Below, piece by piece: positions 1 through 9,621 of a stretch of 64,000 nucleotides of DNA (positions within the stretch are counted from its first letter, which is position 1; each line of letters opens with the position of its first letter). Source of the DNA: Ditibartonella apihabitans (GTDB lineage: Bacteria > Pseudomonadota > Alphaproteobacteria > Rhizobiales > Rhizobiaceae). The position numbers were made by a program, and so were the translations under genes. The stretch covers positions 1,736,001 to 1,800,000 of the forward strand of contig NZ_CP015820.1 of NCBI RefSeq assembly GCF_002007485.1. Reading direction: 5' to 3'. The notes below the pieces were generated by a model. That model was not told the origin of the DNA. It saw only the letters and a program-made list of their open reading frames with translations, and did no database searches.

Positions 1-1794
1 TTCGGCAAGCCCCACAATTACTACCGTAACACCGGCATTGTGGCTGGCAAGGTTAGACCATTTGAAGGATGTATAGGCAAAGGCAATTTCGCGCCCTTCC
101 TTAAACAAAAGTGGCCATAAAATAGGCACCTGTTGCCCTTGACAGATAGAATTGGTCGACACAAAGGCACTTTGTGTCTCACTATGTTTTGCATAATCGG
201 CCGCTTTTAAAAACCAACATGCAACATAATCTAAAGATTTCCAATTTTTTGCGCGAGCACCAAAAATGGCTTTCATATCTGCCTTTTGTTCTGCGGATTG
301 CCATGTGCTGCCAACATAAGGCGGGTTGCCGCAAATATAGGTTTCACCACCTTCATTTTCAAAATTAATCTGTGGTTGTTCCAATGGTGTTTTAAATAAA
401 TCATCACCTCGCAATTTCACAGTGGTACCGGTGGATGGGCAAACGCTTAACCAATCCACCCGCAGTGCATTGGCACAAGTGATCCAGTTTTGGGCATCAA
501 GTGGCAAAAACTCTGCTAAAGCCAACTTCTGCCCACGGTAGAGCACATCACATTGATATTCAGCAATAATCAGCGCCAAACGTGCCACTTCGGCCGGAAA
601 ATCAAGCAATTCAATGCCACGAAAATTGGTAAGCGGTATTTGGCTTTTGCGCCCGCTTTCATCGCGCCTTCTATTAATTTCGGCCTCTATTTCACGCATT
701 TGTTTATAAGCAATCACTAAAAAGTTGCCCGACCCACAGGCCGGGTCGAAGACGCGAATGCGCGCTATACGATTACGCAAATTCAACAATTTTCGTGAAT
801 TATCACCTGCCTCCTGCAATTTTTCCCGCAGGTCATCCAAAAATAGTGGGTTCAACACTTTTAGTATACTAGGCACCGATGTGTAATGCATGCCCAAATG
901 ACTACGTTCACCCTCTTCAGCAATGGCCTGCACCATTGAACCAAAAATATCAGGATTAATCCTTTGCCAATCAAGATTTCCTGCCGCTATTAGATATGAT
1001 CGGGCAATGCGCGAAAAATGCGGGACTTCAAGATTGCCCGCAAAAAGCCCGCCATTAACATAGGGAAACACGTTGGCAAAAGGTGCAACATGTTCGGTTT
1101 TTCTCTCACTAATCTTGATGTTCATCGCTTCAAATATTTTTTGAATGATGACATGCGTGTCAGACGAATCCCTGGCGCTCATCTGTTGGACTGAATTGGT
1201 AAAAAGCCCGCTACCATTAAAAATATCCGTATCTTCGGCAAAAAAACAAAAGATCAGCCGCGCCATAAAATGGTTTAAGTCATGCCGACGGGCATCCGTG
1301 CCCCAATCAGGGTTATCTTTCAACAGTTCAATATAAAGCTTGTTAAGGCGACCAGTTGCTTTCACGTCAATAGGGTTATTCTTGATTTCCTTCAGAGTGG
1401 AAATACCGGCAAGCCCTAAAAAAAAGCCAAAATGGTCAGCCAATTCTTGAAAGTTACCAACAACGATTTCGCTCGACGTCAAATCCTCAGCGTTAAAGGT
1501 GTCACCGTCTGTAGCAAGTATGAATTTAACTTTGCCCGCAATGGTTTTAGGGCTTTGTTTTAGCGCTTGAAACGCGGCTTCCACTTCACCGTTATTGGCT
1601 GTTGCAATATGGATATTGTTGCGTTGTAAAACACCGTTTTCCACATCGGAACTGTTGGTTGAACCACTGCGCAATTTTTTAATCGTGGTTTCCTTATTGC
1701 CGAAGGCTTCAAGAAAAGAAAAAGCAAACTCTTCCCTGTCGAATGGTGCTTGTGACAGCTCTTCAACTGCTTGTTCAATTTCAACGGGGTTCAT
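1..1794 (-). CDS. MmeI-like class I SAM-dependent DNA adenine methyltransferase (partial, C-terminus off window)
   Basis: I read this frame directly: an ATG at 1794 opens a frame that stays open to base 1, giving 598 residues with the C-terminus outside the window. It has the adenine-methylase SAM motif FDPACGSGNF near residues 348-357 and the catalytic motif NPPY near 490-493, with the MmeI-family order: N-terminal domain, helical spacer (RLIFCFFAEDT), methylase, then target recognition. Type IIL enzymes such as MmeI carry a D...EXK nuclease in the N-terminal domain. Here the first ~100 residues are short and show no EXK before the KVKFILATDG strand, so this may be a methylase-only member. 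It probably methylates adenine at a specific DNA site. A purine-rich AGAAGAG lies upstream of the start. No restriction partner lies to its right. An alternative is a nuclease-bearing enzyme with a diverged motif. Confidence 0.85.
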   Translation of the reverse strand, partial: MNPVEIEQAVEELSQAPFDREEFAFSFLEAFGNKETTIKKLRSGSTNSSDVENGVLQRNNIHIATANNGEVEAAFQALKQSPKTIAGKVKFILATDGDTFNAEDLTSSEIVVGNFQELADHFGFFLGLAGISTLKEIKNNPIDVKATGRLNKLYIELLKDNPDWGTDARRHDLNHFMARLIFCFFAEDTDIFNGSGLFTNSVQQMSARDSSDTHVIIQKIFEAMNIKISERKTEHVAPFANVFPYVNGGLFAGNLEVPHFSRIARSYLIAAGNLDWQRINPDIFGSMVQAIAEEGERSHLGMHYTSVPSILKVLNPLFLDDLREKLQEAGDNSRKLLNLRNRIARIRVFDPACGSGNFLVIAYKQMREIEAEINRRRDESGRKSQIPLTNFRGIELLDFPAEVARLALIIAEYQCDVLYRGQKLALAEFLPLDAQNWITCANALRVDWLSVCPSTGTTVKLRGDDLFKTPLEQPQINFENEGGETYICGNPPYVGSTWQSAEQKADMKAIFGARAKNWKSLDYVACWFLKAADYAKHSETQSAFVSTNSICQGQQVPILWPLLFKEGREIAFAYTSFKWSNLASHNAGVTVVIVGLAE

Positions 1795-2445
1795 TCAACT
1801 AACTCTTCTTATCTACTCAAACGCGTCTTCTACAGTTTGCGGGATGTAGCAATTTCTTACCACAATAATCTATATTATTAACGCCCGTAGATAGCGGCAT
1901 ATTGACATTTTTGTAAATGGAAATCCTGAGTAATTCTATTTCAAGCTCTACGCTTTCCAAAAATGCTAAATGTCATTTCTCTTCTGGCAATGGCAATAAG
2001 CACGATAACGAATTGAATCCCAAATTAGCCATCTCTCGATATTTCTATCTGAATCTCTGTTTTTTGTCATCCATCACATATTGTTCCATCTGATAATAAG
2101 AAACACATTGGTTTTCGCTGAACCTTCACAAATCCATTCACCTATAAATTTGTATCAACACTGTTTATGTGAGGCTAAAGTTATTTTTTTGAATTAAAGA
2201 ATTTAAACCGAGTTTCAGCAAAATATCATAATAATGTTGTTTTATCAGCTACGCTTTTTTCCGTTCTGTATGTGAGGCGTGTAAAACCCAATTTTGGTTC
2301 GTGTGTCGAAATTTGCTCCCCAATTTGTGGCACAGCAAAACGCAGGCCACTGGCAAATTACAAAAGAGGGCAAAATATGAATCTCTGTCTCCCCGCCTTA
2401 AAAATAAGGTCGTAAAAACAAAATGTTATGGGAATAAACAGAAGG
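1795..2445. other. Intergenic, AT-rich, no gene seen
   Basis: This stretch separates the methyltransferase start from the tRNA. I see only short open frames without ribosome binding sites and no recognisable domain. It presumably holds the methyltransferase promoter, which I could not place. Confidence 0.6.
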
Positions 2446-2522
2446 TGGTGGGCCCGGAGGGACTCGAACCCCCAACCAAGCGGTTATGAGCCGCCGGCTC
2501 TAACCAATTGAGCTACAGGCCC
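2446..2522 (-). tRNA. tRNA-Ile2 (anticodon CAU, lysidine type), CCA encoded
   Basis: The minus strand folds into a complete cloverleaf of 77 nt: acceptor GGGCCTG/CGGGCCC, D-arm GCTC/GAGC, anticodon stem GCGG/CCGC with loop CTCATAA, T-loop TTCGAGT, discriminator A and an encoded CCA. The anticodon is CAU. The C4-G69 and C5-G68 acceptor pairs and the likeness to the E. coli ileX loop region favour tRNA-Ile2, whose C34 is changed to lysidine by TilS so that it reads AUA, rather than elongator tRNA-Met. The isotype is an inference from these identity elements. Confidence 0.9.
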
Positions 2523-2674
2523 CACGGAAGCCCCGCAATAACCTAAAAATTTCGTCAACACAAGTGCCCCCGTGTCAACTTATTCACCTTTTTGAAAATT
2601 TTAACGATTGAAGCTTTTATCTTGCCCGCAAAACTCTATCTAAAAGACAGAGACTTATTGAAAATGAGGAGTAA

Positions 2675-3409
2675 ATGACAGTGTCCCGTATTTTCCCCCG
2701 CAACGCCGAAATGATTGCTGCATGTGCCGCCTTTTTGTGTGTCACTTCGCCACTTGCTCTTCATGCGCAAAACGTGAATAAAACAGAACCTGTCATTGTT
2801 GTTCAGGCAAGCGGAGACGAACAGGCAAAACCCGATATTGCCATTATCAACCTTGCAGTCGAGACCGAGGGGGAAACTGCCGATTCTGCACTGAATGCCA
2901 ATAATGGAACAATGAACAAGGTTCTTGATGCCTTTAAGAAAGATGGTATCGAAAATGCCGATCTGATGACTTCGGGGCTTTCTATTTACCGTGTTGAGGA
3001 AAACGAAAAAAACAAAAAGGCAAATACGCCTCTTTATCGTGTTTCCAATAGTTTGAGCGTGCGTGTGCGCGATATAAACAAGGCCGGCAAGATTTTTGAT
3101 GAAGCGATGAAGTTGGGCGTCAATTCTGTGAACGGTATTACGTTTACAAATGCAGATACTAAGCCTTACCTTATAAATGCAAGGAAAAAAGCCGTCGCAG
3201 AGGCCATAGCCAAGGCCAAAACTTTGGCTGAAAGCGCAAATGTAAAACTTGGAAATGTCATTACCATTGCTGAAGATAACTCAGGCAATATGATGATGCC
3301 TCGACTTATGAGTGCAAGTGCCACAGCATATCGGAATGAAACAAATTTTTCTTCCGGCGAACTTGATTACAAGGTCAATGTGACAATGACATTTGCGATC
3401 GAACAATAA
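2675..3409 (+). CDS. SIMPL-domain periplasmic protein, BP26/OMP28-like
   Basis: The 244-residue product begins with a signal peptide (hydrophobic core around residues 14-28, probable cleavage after LHAQ near 32). A single SIMPL (DUF541) domain fills the rest, with the typical segments PDIAIINLAVETEG, LDAFKKDGIENADL, a second conserved strand with VSNSLSVRVRDINKAGKIFDE, and ARKKAVAEAIAKAKTLAESA. The closest protein I recognise is Brucella BP26/OMP28, a periplasmic immunodominant protein that forms ring oligomers; its biochemical role is unclear. The start has a GAGGAG-like site (aatgaggag) about 6 nt upstream. It is monocistronic, facing the YcgN gene. Confidence 0.88.
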   Translation: MTVSRIFPRNAEMIAACAAFLCVTSPLALHAQNVNKTEPVIVVQASGDEQAKPDIAIINLAVETEGETADSALNANNGTMNKVLDAFKKDGIENADLMTSGLSIYRVEENEKNKKANTPLYRVSNSLSVRVRDINKAGKIFDEAMKLGVNSVNGITFTNADTKPYLINARKKAVAEAIAKAKTLAESANVKLGNVITIAEDNSGNMMMPRLMSASATAYRNETNFSSGELDYKVNVTMTFAIEQ

Positions 3410-3920
3410 TTGGAACCGCTTCTGACGCTGTTCTTTATTGTTTATTTCTCGACATAGCATCTCATCGGGAAGCCAAAACGGCCATAGGGTCAATCTGTGG
3501 CTAGGTCTCACCGGTCAATTTGGTAGAACGTTTGCAAGCGAGAGACTATGAAGCGTGAGACTATGACATCAACCTTACCGGACAGGGACACGCGTCACTT
3601 GTGAAGCGCACCATAAAGAGGAGTGGCATTCGAGACGAGATTGGTCTTCGAAAATTTTTCGTGCCTGAGAACTTCACAAACGTTCGCAGACAAAGGGGTT
3701 CGTCTTCTTACAGGTTTTGAAAGGGTAGGCCTCGGAACGCTTCCGGTTCGCGCATGAAAATTTCGGCAGGTATGTTACGGCTTCAAGAAATCCTCGTTTT
3801 AACGGCCAATTGTTGCCGTTATTATCCGCGATCACGATTTTACGTCGTATCTCTGGCGTTTCTTTAAAGGCCTGTCCTGACGAGCAAATGGAAAAATAAG
3901 CGCCTGCGAATTCCCAAACC
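3410..3920. other. Intergenic between convergent genes, no gene seen
   Basis: The space lies between the 3' ends of the SIMPL gene and the ycgN-type gene. Open frames here are overlapped by, or extend from, the antisense of ycgN and show no domain. I found no clear rho-independent terminator. Confidence 0.5.
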
Positions 3921-4373
3921 TCAGCCGTTAATCGGGCCGATGATGTAATCAAGATAATCTTCGTCCGAGTTAAGGTCGTCTTCATGAACGAGAATTTTAT
4001 CGCGAGCGGAAATATGGGCTTTGTGCACGCTTTCCTTGTCATGCGAAACAAGGTGATGCCAGGAAGGCAAATCTTTTCCTTCATCAACCAGCTTATAGGC
4101 GCAGGTTTCCGGCAACCAGCGCACCGAGCGCACCATTTCAATGTCAAGGTAAAGGCAATCGGGAACAATGGACTTGCGATTCTGATAATCGCTACATTGG
4201 CAGGTTTTCGCGTCAAGCAACCGGCAAGCGACAGAGGTGACATATATGTCGCCAGTGTCTTCATCCTCGAGCTTTTGCAAACAGCAAAGCCCGCAACCAT
4301 CGCAAAGACTTTCCCATTCTTCCGGCGTCATTTGCTCCAACAATTTTGTTTTATAGAATGGAAGCTTGTCCAT
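3921..4373 (-). CDS. YcgN-family (UPF0260) cysteine-cluster protein
   Basis: This 150-residue protein has the family hallmarks: an N-terminal WESLCDGCGLCCLQKLEDE cluster around residues 20-38, then further cysteines at CRLL, CQCSDY and PDCLYL, and a conserved tryptophan-rich stretch W-LPETCAYKL. The spaced cysteines suggest metal or Fe-S binding (CxxCGxCC resembles the zinc/iron-chelating CxxCxxCC domain). The length matches UPF0260 proteins. Its function is not known. The start ATG has only a weak upstream AAAGAAT. It is followed on the same strand by no close gene. Confidence 0.88.
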   Translation of the reverse strand: MDKLPFYKTKLLEQMTPEEWESLCDGCGLCCLQKLEDEDTGDIYVTSVACRLLDAKTCQCSDYQNRKSIVPDCLYLDIEMVRSVRWLPETCAYKLVDEGKDLPSWHHLVSHDKESVHKAHISARDKILVHEDDLNSDEDYLDYIIGPING

Positions 4374-4490
4374 GCGACATTCTTTTATCCGGCTTTTATT
4401 TGAAGCTTGTTGCCCTGACAGACCGAAAACAGTGCGTGGCTTTTCGTCTCAAGACAAATGCAAGCCATTAGAGACACTGAAAACCGGCTA

Positions 4491-4781
4491 TTATTCGAAA
4501 ATCCGTTCACCCTGCTCGTCGATAATCTGGCGGCCTTTGATGTGAATCATGGCAACAGCATCATCGAGATTGGTAAAACGGTCCGCACGAATGAACCGGT
4601 AACTCTTGGTCTCGCCATTGACGGTTTTTGAAATAACGCCGCAACTCTGGAGCTGGCCTTCATTTTTGTAAGGCGTCGCAGAAATGATAAAGCCTTTATA
4701 TTCGGTCTGGCCGCCGTCAATTTCTGATTTTTCACTCGAAGTGCTTGGAGATTTACCAAAAAGTCTCTGCAAAAATGACAT
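4491..4781 (-). CDS. HlyU-family protein
   Basis: A 96-residue protein that matches the HlyU family (named for a Vibrio haemolysin activator) through the segments YKGFIISATPYKNEGQ, SCGVISKTVNGE, YRFIRADRFTNLDDA and ARQIIDEQGERIF-like C-terminus. A longer frame begins at 4823, but I chose the inner ATG at 4781 because AAGGAC lies 6 nt before it and MSFLQRLFG is the typical family start. It is 67 nt downstream of rpoD with a terminator hairpin in between, so it is probably a separate unit or read-through product. A regulatory role is an extrapolation from Vibrio; in alphaproteobacteria the family is uncharacterised. Confidence 0.8.
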   Translation of the reverse strand: MSFLQRLFGKSPSTSSEKSEIDGGQTEYKGFIISATPYKNEGQLQSCGVISKTVNGETKSYRFIRADRFTNLDDAVAMIHIKGRQIIDEQGERIFE

Positions 4782-4805
4782 GGTTTGTCCTTGCTTGAAA
4801 AACGG

Positions 4806-4837
4806 AAAGGCACGAAACCGCAAGATTTCGTGCCTTT
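4806..4837 (-). terminator. Terminator hairpin after rpoD
   Basis: A 12-bp inverted repeat (AAAGGCACGAAA with TTTCGTGCCTTT) and an 8-nt loop lies just after the rpoD stop codon. It is flanked by T-rich sequence on the minus strand and would end rpoD transcripts before the hlyU-like gene. Confidence 0.75.
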
Positions 4838-4847
4838 TGCATAAATC

Positions 4848-6872
4848 TTAAGAATCGAGAAAACTTCTCAACTTGCGTGAACGGCTCGGATGTTTGAGCT
4901 TGCGCAATGCTTTTGCTTCGATCTGGCGGATACGTTCACGGGTAACCGAAAACTGTTGGCCGACCTCTTCCAAAGTATGATCGGTATTCATGCCGATGCC
5001 GAAGCGCATACGCAAAACACGTTCCTCACGAGGGGTGAGAGAGGCAAGAACACGTGTAGTCGTATCACGCAAATTTGCCTGAATGGCGGCATCGATTGGC
5101 AATAGCGCATTCTTGTCTTCGATAAAATCACCCAAATGTGAATCTTCCTCATCACCAACAGGTGTTTCAAGAGAAATCGGCTCTTTGGCAATTTTCAGAA
5201 CCTTGCGCACTTTTTCAAGCGGCATTGCAAGTTTTTCCGACAATTCTTCCGGTGTCGGCTCACGCCCGATTTCATGCAACATCTGGCGTGAAGTACGCAC
5301 GATTTTGTTGATCGTCTCGATCATATGAACCGGAATACGGATTGTACGAGCCTGATCGGCAATCGAACGGGTAATGGCCTGACGTATCCACCATGTTGCA
5401 TAAGTGGAAAATTTGTAACCACGACGATATTCGAATTTATCGACAGCCTTCATCAGGCCGATATTGCCTTCCTGAATAAGATCAAGAAATTGCAAACCGC
5501 GATTGGTATATTTCTTGGCAATCGAAATAACGAGACGCAGATTGGCTTCCACCATTTCCTTTTTGGCAATGGCTGCTTCGCGTTCGCCCTTCTGGACCTG
5601 ATTGACGATACGGCGGAATTCGCCGATCGAAATCGCCGTTTCTTGCGCCAGCATCTGGATTTCACTACGCAATTCCTGAATGGTTTTGGCATCTCTGGTG
5701 GCAAATTCCTTCCAGCCATGACCGGGCAATGTGGAAATGTAATTGACCCAATCGGAGTCCATTTCGCGACCCTGATACTGTTTCAGGAATTCCTCATGTC
5801 CAACACCATAGGAATCGGCAAGACGTTTCAACTTGCCTTCGCTTTTTACCAGACGTTTATTAATGTCATAGAGTTGTTCGACCAGCGCTTCGATACGGTT
5901 CTGGTTAAGTGACAATGATTTGACAGCTTTGACCAGATCATCCTTGAGCTGTTTGTATTTTTTCTTTTGCGCAGGAGACAGCGCGCCTTCGTCGTGGTCG
6001 GCGAGACTGCTTTCTACATGCTGATCCTGCAATTTACGCAATTTTGCGTAAGTATCCGCGATGAAGTCCAAAGTTTCCATAACTTGCGGACGAAGCTCGT
6101 TTTCCATCGCTGCAAGCGACAGATTGTTTTCATCGTCATCTTCGTCATCTTCATCCGGCTCGATGGTTTCGCCGCCGACATCGGTTATGTCATCATCATC
6201 GTGAACCACACGTTTGGGAGCTTCCTCCTTGGGCTTCAAATCCTCGATATGTTCGATGACCGGAGCCTGTTTTGCTTCAGGTCCTGCATAAGTGGTTTCA
6301 AGATCGATAATTTCACGCAGCAGAATGCGTTGTTCATTGAGTTCTTCACGCCAGATAATGAGCGCCTGAAATGTGAGCGGGCTTTCACACAAGCCTGCAA
6401 TCATTGTCTCGCGACCGGCTTCAATACGCTTGGCAATGGCTATTTCGCCTTCGCGCGATAACAGCTCGACAGCACCCATTTCACGCAAATACATACGCAC
6501 CGGATCATCTGTCCGGTCGTTCTGATCGCGCTTTGATGTGGTTGCAAGAGCACGACCGCCAGATTCTACCAGTTCGCCACCTTCGGAAGTTTCTTCTTCC
6601 TCGGTTGCAGCTTCTGCTTCAGCCTCTTCGTCATCTTCCACAACATTGATGCCCATGTCCGACAACATGGCCATTGTGTCTTCGATCTGCTCGGAAGTCA
6701 CCTCTTCTGAAGGAAGAACAGCGTTCAATTCGTCCATCGTAACAAAGCCGCGCTTCTTCGCAGTCTTGATCAGTTTCTTTACGACATCATCGGACAGATC
6801 CAAAAGAGGACCATCGCCGCTAACCTCGCGCTCGGTCTCTGCATTTTCTGTCTGTTTTACCTTTGTTGCCAT
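4848..6872 (-). CDS. rpoD: RNA polymerase primary sigma factor RpoD (sigma-70)
   Basis: The 674-residue product is a full-length housekeeping sigma factor that directs core RNA polymerase to vegetative promoters. Domains in order: region 1.1 (about 20-85), region 1.2 with [11 protein letters not shown] (about 122-132), an acidic non-conserved insert rich in Asp/Glu (about 225-255), region 2 with AEANLRLV-like helix and [14 protein letters not shown] (about 435-510), region 3, and region 4 with ERVLRMRFG and the helix-turn-helix [20 protein letters not shown] at the C-terminus. The start at 6872 has CGGAG 12 nt upstream. It follows dnaG on the same strand, the common dnaG-rpoD order, with a 400-nt gap that likely holds its own promoter. 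Confidence 0.98.
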   Translation of the reverse strand: MATKVKQTENAETEREVSGDGPLLDLSDDVVKKLIKTAKKRGFVTMDELNAVLPSEEVTSEQIEDTMAMLSDMGINVVEDDEEAEAEAATEEEETSEGGELVESGGRALATTSKRDQNDRTDDPVRMYLREMGAVELLSREGEIAIAKRIEAGRETMIAGLCESPLTFQALIIWREELNEQRILLREIIDLETTYAGPEAKQAPVIEHIEDLKPKEEAPKRVVHDDDDITDVGGETIEPDEDDEDDDENNLSLAAMENELRPQVMETLDFIADTYAKLRKLQDQHVESSLADHDEGALSPAQKKKYKQLKDDLVKAVKSLSLNQNRIEALVEQLYDINKRLVKSEGKLKRLADSYGVGHEEFLKQYQGREMDSDWVNYISTLPGHGWKEFATRDAKTIQELRSEIQMLAQETAISIGEFRRIVNQVQKGEREAAIAKKEMVEANLRLVISIAKKYTNRGLQFLDLIQEGNIGLMKAVDKFEYRRGYKFSTYATWWIRQAITRSIADQARTIRIPVHMIETINKIVRTSRQMLHEIGREPTPEELSEKLAMPLEKVRKVLKIAKEPISLETPVGDEEDSHLGDFIEDKNALLPIDAAIQANLRDTTTRVLASLTPREERVLRMRFGIGMNTDHTLEEVGQQFSVTRERIRQIEAKALRKLKHPSRSRKLRSFLDS

Positions 6873-7275
6873 TCCGTGTTAACTCCGCTCAGCCACATCG
6901 CACATTTATTCATTGTGTTTGCAACTTTCTACTCATTCTGCACTTACAGCCATTCCATCTGGCTTGAATTTCCGCCAATACTTACGGCTTATTGGATTGC
7001 AATCTTGTAAAGCCGTTAATTTTTAAAAAGATTAATGTTGGTTATTTCTTTGCAAGATAACGTCCTTGCTCCATATGATTGTTCTTCAACACCACTCTTT
7101 CAAAATGTTCCATTGCGCCATAGCTCTTGCACTGCCGCCTTTTCATCGCTAAAGAAAACCCCCGCCCGCTAAATCTCACTCTTTCTTTAACCTGATTGTT
7201 TCTTTAACCCGATTATCCAAGCCAATTCTAGCACACTGGGCTTTCGTGGCTGATTCGCAGACAAAAAGCGAATCA
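6873..7275. other. dnaG-rpoD intergenic region
   Basis: About 400 nt of AT-rich sequence between the decayed dnaG tail and rpoD. It probably contains the rpoD promoter, but I could not assign hexamers with confidence. I see no gene here. Confidence 0.5.
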
Positions 7276-7493
7276 TTATTGATTTTCCGACTCATTCCGG
7301 TCTGATTCGTCTTCTTTCCACCGTCCAAAACCATCGATCAAAGCCTCAACAGCCTCAGTCTTTTCAAGTTCTGCCTTGACATCGCCCAAAAGGGTAACAT
7401 CCCGCTATCCGATTTTTCCAAAAGCTCGGCTTCAATGTCACGCAACCTCTTATGTAGGTTATGTGCACGCAGATGCAAGTAGACAGCCTGCTT
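7276..7493 (-). pseudogene. Out-of-frame 3' tail of dnaG (helicase-binding C-terminus)
   Basis: Directly after the TAA that ends the dnaG frame, the same frame continues with a primase-like tail (KQAVYLHLRAHNLHKRL, then DIEAELLEKSDSG). At a GGG run near 7400 the homology jumps by one base to a frame reading VKAELEKTEAVEALIDGFG and ending at a TAA at 7276-7278. Adding one G and removing the stop would give a 643-residue DnaG, the normal length in this order. So the last ~73 residues are encoded but not readable. This is either a real double lesion or sequencing error. Confidence 0.75.
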
Positions 7494-9206
7494 TTAAGCT
7501 TCTCTTGCGTCTTCAATCGGTGCTTCCGCAAAAGCACAGCGAAATCCGAGATTTTTCAGCATGCTGTGGATCCGGTTGAGGATTTGCTCCTGCCCCTTTT
7601 GTTTCAACAGCTTCATCATGGCATCGGCATCATTCGGTTGCCATTCACCCATAATTTCAAGCATAGCACGATGAAGGCCGATAAGTGCCGGATTTTGCAG
7701 CTCAAGCTTTGCCAAAGTTTCAAAATCCTCGTACCATAGCTCGGGATGGGAAGCCAAGGTCATTAATATTGCCGCTTCCCGCAAGGGAATGAAACTCGAC
7801 GAATTTTTGACCAGATTGGAATTGGCCAAATTGGGGCTGGGGCCGCCGCCAATAGTGTTCGCATTCCGGTTACCACGATAATTCTTACCATTATTCTTGA
7901 AAAAAGCCGGACGAAACAGATTGCGCAACCGGTCGCGCAAATCCTGTAAATAATAATGCCGTAAACTTTCATCCTTGATTGTGAAAATAACCGACTTAAT
8001 CTCGCGCTCGAGAGCCGCACGCGCTTCCGGCGTTTCGAATTGCTGGCCGAATGTGTATTTGCGCCACAAAAGTTCGGCAAGGGGAATTGATTTTGATAGT
8101 TCGACTTTCAAACTATCCGATCCCCCTGTTTTCACAATATCATCAGGGTCTTTACCATCGGGCAATAGAATAAAACGGGCAGAAACACCGGCTTTCAAAA
8201 TTGGCAAAATGCGCTCTGCTGCCCGAAATGCTGCATGAACTCCCGCCTCGTCACCATCAAAACAGAAAACCGGATCAGGTGTCATGCGCCATAAAAGCCC
8301 AATCTGGTCTTCGGTCAAAGCTGTGCCAAGGGGTGCAACAGCAGTGTCGACACCGGCTTTGGCCATAGCAATCACATCCATATAACCTTCAACAACATAG
8401 ATCGGCTTGGCGTCTTCTTGCGCTTTCGGCTGTGCGGCTTTTCTGGCCGTAGCGGCATTATAAAGCATTTTGCCTTTATGGAAGAGCACTGTTTCCGGAC
8501 TGTTCAGATATTTTGCCCGCACATTCTTGTCCATGGCGCGCCCGCCAAAGGCAACAATGCGCCCGCGCAAATCGGCAATCGGAAACATGATGCGGTTTCT
8601 GAACCGGTCATATGGTGCCGAGCCATCTTCTGCAGCAACAACCAGCCCGCAATCTTCCATCTGTTTTAATGAAATATCCTTAGCAATCAGTGCATCCTTC
8701 AAAACATTGCGCGCATCCGGCGCAAAACCGATCTGAAAGCGGTCCATCATTGCTTTGGGCATTTGCCGCCCTTCAAGATAGCTGCGGGCGAGGTTTCCCT
8801 CCTGTGATTTCAACTTGCTTTTAAAAAAGCTCGCCGCAAGGGCCATGACATCATAAAGGTCTTTTTTGATCTTTTCCTGTCTCTCGGCATCCTTGTCACG
8901 TGCCGGCATCCGGACACCGGCCTGATTTGCCAAACGCTCGACAGCTTCAGGAAAAGGAATACCGTCAATCTCGGTCACAAAAGTGAAGATATCGCCGCTT
9001 GCCCCACAACCGAAGCAATGGTATCGGCCTTTCCGGTCTTCGCAATGGAAGCTTGGCGTTTTTTCGCCATGGAACGGGCAGCAGCCCCAGAAATCGCCAC
9101 GCGAAACATTGCTTTTTTTCGGGTCGAAATTCACCCTCTGGCCAACCACTGTTGAAATTGGCAGGCGTGCACGAATTTCGTCAAGAAAATCGGGTGAAAA
9201 ACGCAT
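7494..9206 (-). CDS. dnaG: DNA primase DnaG (C-terminally truncated as read)
   Basis: DnaG makes RNA primers for replication. The readable product has 570 residues. It starts with the zinc-binding domain (CCPFHGEKTPSFHC and CFGCG within residues 40-75), followed by the primase core and the TOPRIM domain (VVEGYMDVIAMAKAG near 270, then FCFDGDEAGVHAA near 315 with the catalytic acidic residues). The C-terminal helicase-binding region is cut at EDAREA; the family is usually about 640 residues and the missing part contacts DnaB. Remnants of the lost tail follow downstream. The ATG at 9206 has GGAG about 12 nt upstream. Because DnaG is essential, either the truncated form works or the lesions are sequence errors. 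Confidence 0.9.
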   Translation of the reverse strand: MRFSPDFLDEIRARLPISTVVGQRVNFDPKKSNVSRGDFWGCCPFHGEKTPSFHCEDRKGRYHCFGCGASGDIFTFVTEIDGIPFPEAVERLANQAGVRMPARDKDAERQEKIKKDLYDVMALAASFFKSKLKSQEGNLARSYLEGRQMPKAMMDRFQIGFAPDARNVLKDALIAKDISLKQMEDCGLVVAAEDGSAPYDRFRNRIMFPIADLRGRIVAFGGRAMDKNVRAKYLNSPETVLFHKGKMLYNAATARKAAQPKAQEDAKPIYVVEGYMDVIAMAKAGVDTAVAPLGTALTEDQIGLLWRMTPDPVFCFDGDEAGVHAAFRAAERILPILKAGVSARFILLPDGKDPDDIVKTGGSDSLKVELSKSIPLAELLWRKYTFGQQFETPEARAALEREIKSVIFTIKDESLRHYYLQDLRDRLRNLFRPAFFKNNGKNYRGNRNANTIGGGPSPNLANSNLVKNSSSFIPLREAAILMTLASHPELWYEDFETLAKLELQNPALIGLHRAMLEIMGEWQPNDADAMMKLLKQKGQEQILNRIHSMLKNLGFRCAFAEAPIEDAREA

Positions 9207-9621
9207 TACTTTTCGTCGTCTCCGGTTCCAGTCCTATTAACTTAAACATTGTTGCAATTAAATTAAACACCCCGACTTTAAAGACGGTTAAGCATTTGTT
9301 TTAAAATGAAATCAAAAGGCAGAGAATGAAAATTCGCCCGCTCTTTAGGAAATACCCATTTCATTATAACTTTTATGCCTTTCAGCTTTCAGAAAAATGT
9401 TTGCTTTATCCTGCTGCTCCAGAAGAAAAATAAAATCAGCGTGACCGGTCAAAACTGCATCAACCTGTTTTTTTTAATTCTCTTCTCTGATTTTTTCATT
9501 TGCCACTGCACTTTTGCCAAAACGGGCTTTAAGGCAAGAAGAAAGATTCAAGACACTTGAAGAAGAAAACCCCCGCCCTACCCTTTTTCATTAAATTTCA
9601 TTCCGATTAAAGGAGATATTT
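9207..9621. other. Divergent intergenic region, no gene seen
   Basis: It lies between the divergently oriented dnaG and GlsB-like genes and must hold both promoters. Open frames are short, Phe/Lys rich and without ribosome sites. Nothing else seen. Confidence 0.5.

Noticed and set aside
2446-2522. Reading the CAU tRNA as elongator tRNA-Met
   Set aside because: The acceptor pairs and anticodon-arm context look like tRNA-Ile2, so I kept the lysidine-type assignment.
3674-4300. 208-codon frame on the minus strand overlapping the YcgN gene
   Set aside because: It is the shadow of the ycgN-type frame in another phase and lacks any domain.
5325-6882. Several long plus-strand frames opposite rpoD
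   Set aside because: They are antisense to the strongly conserved rpoD coding frame and show no domain or start signal.
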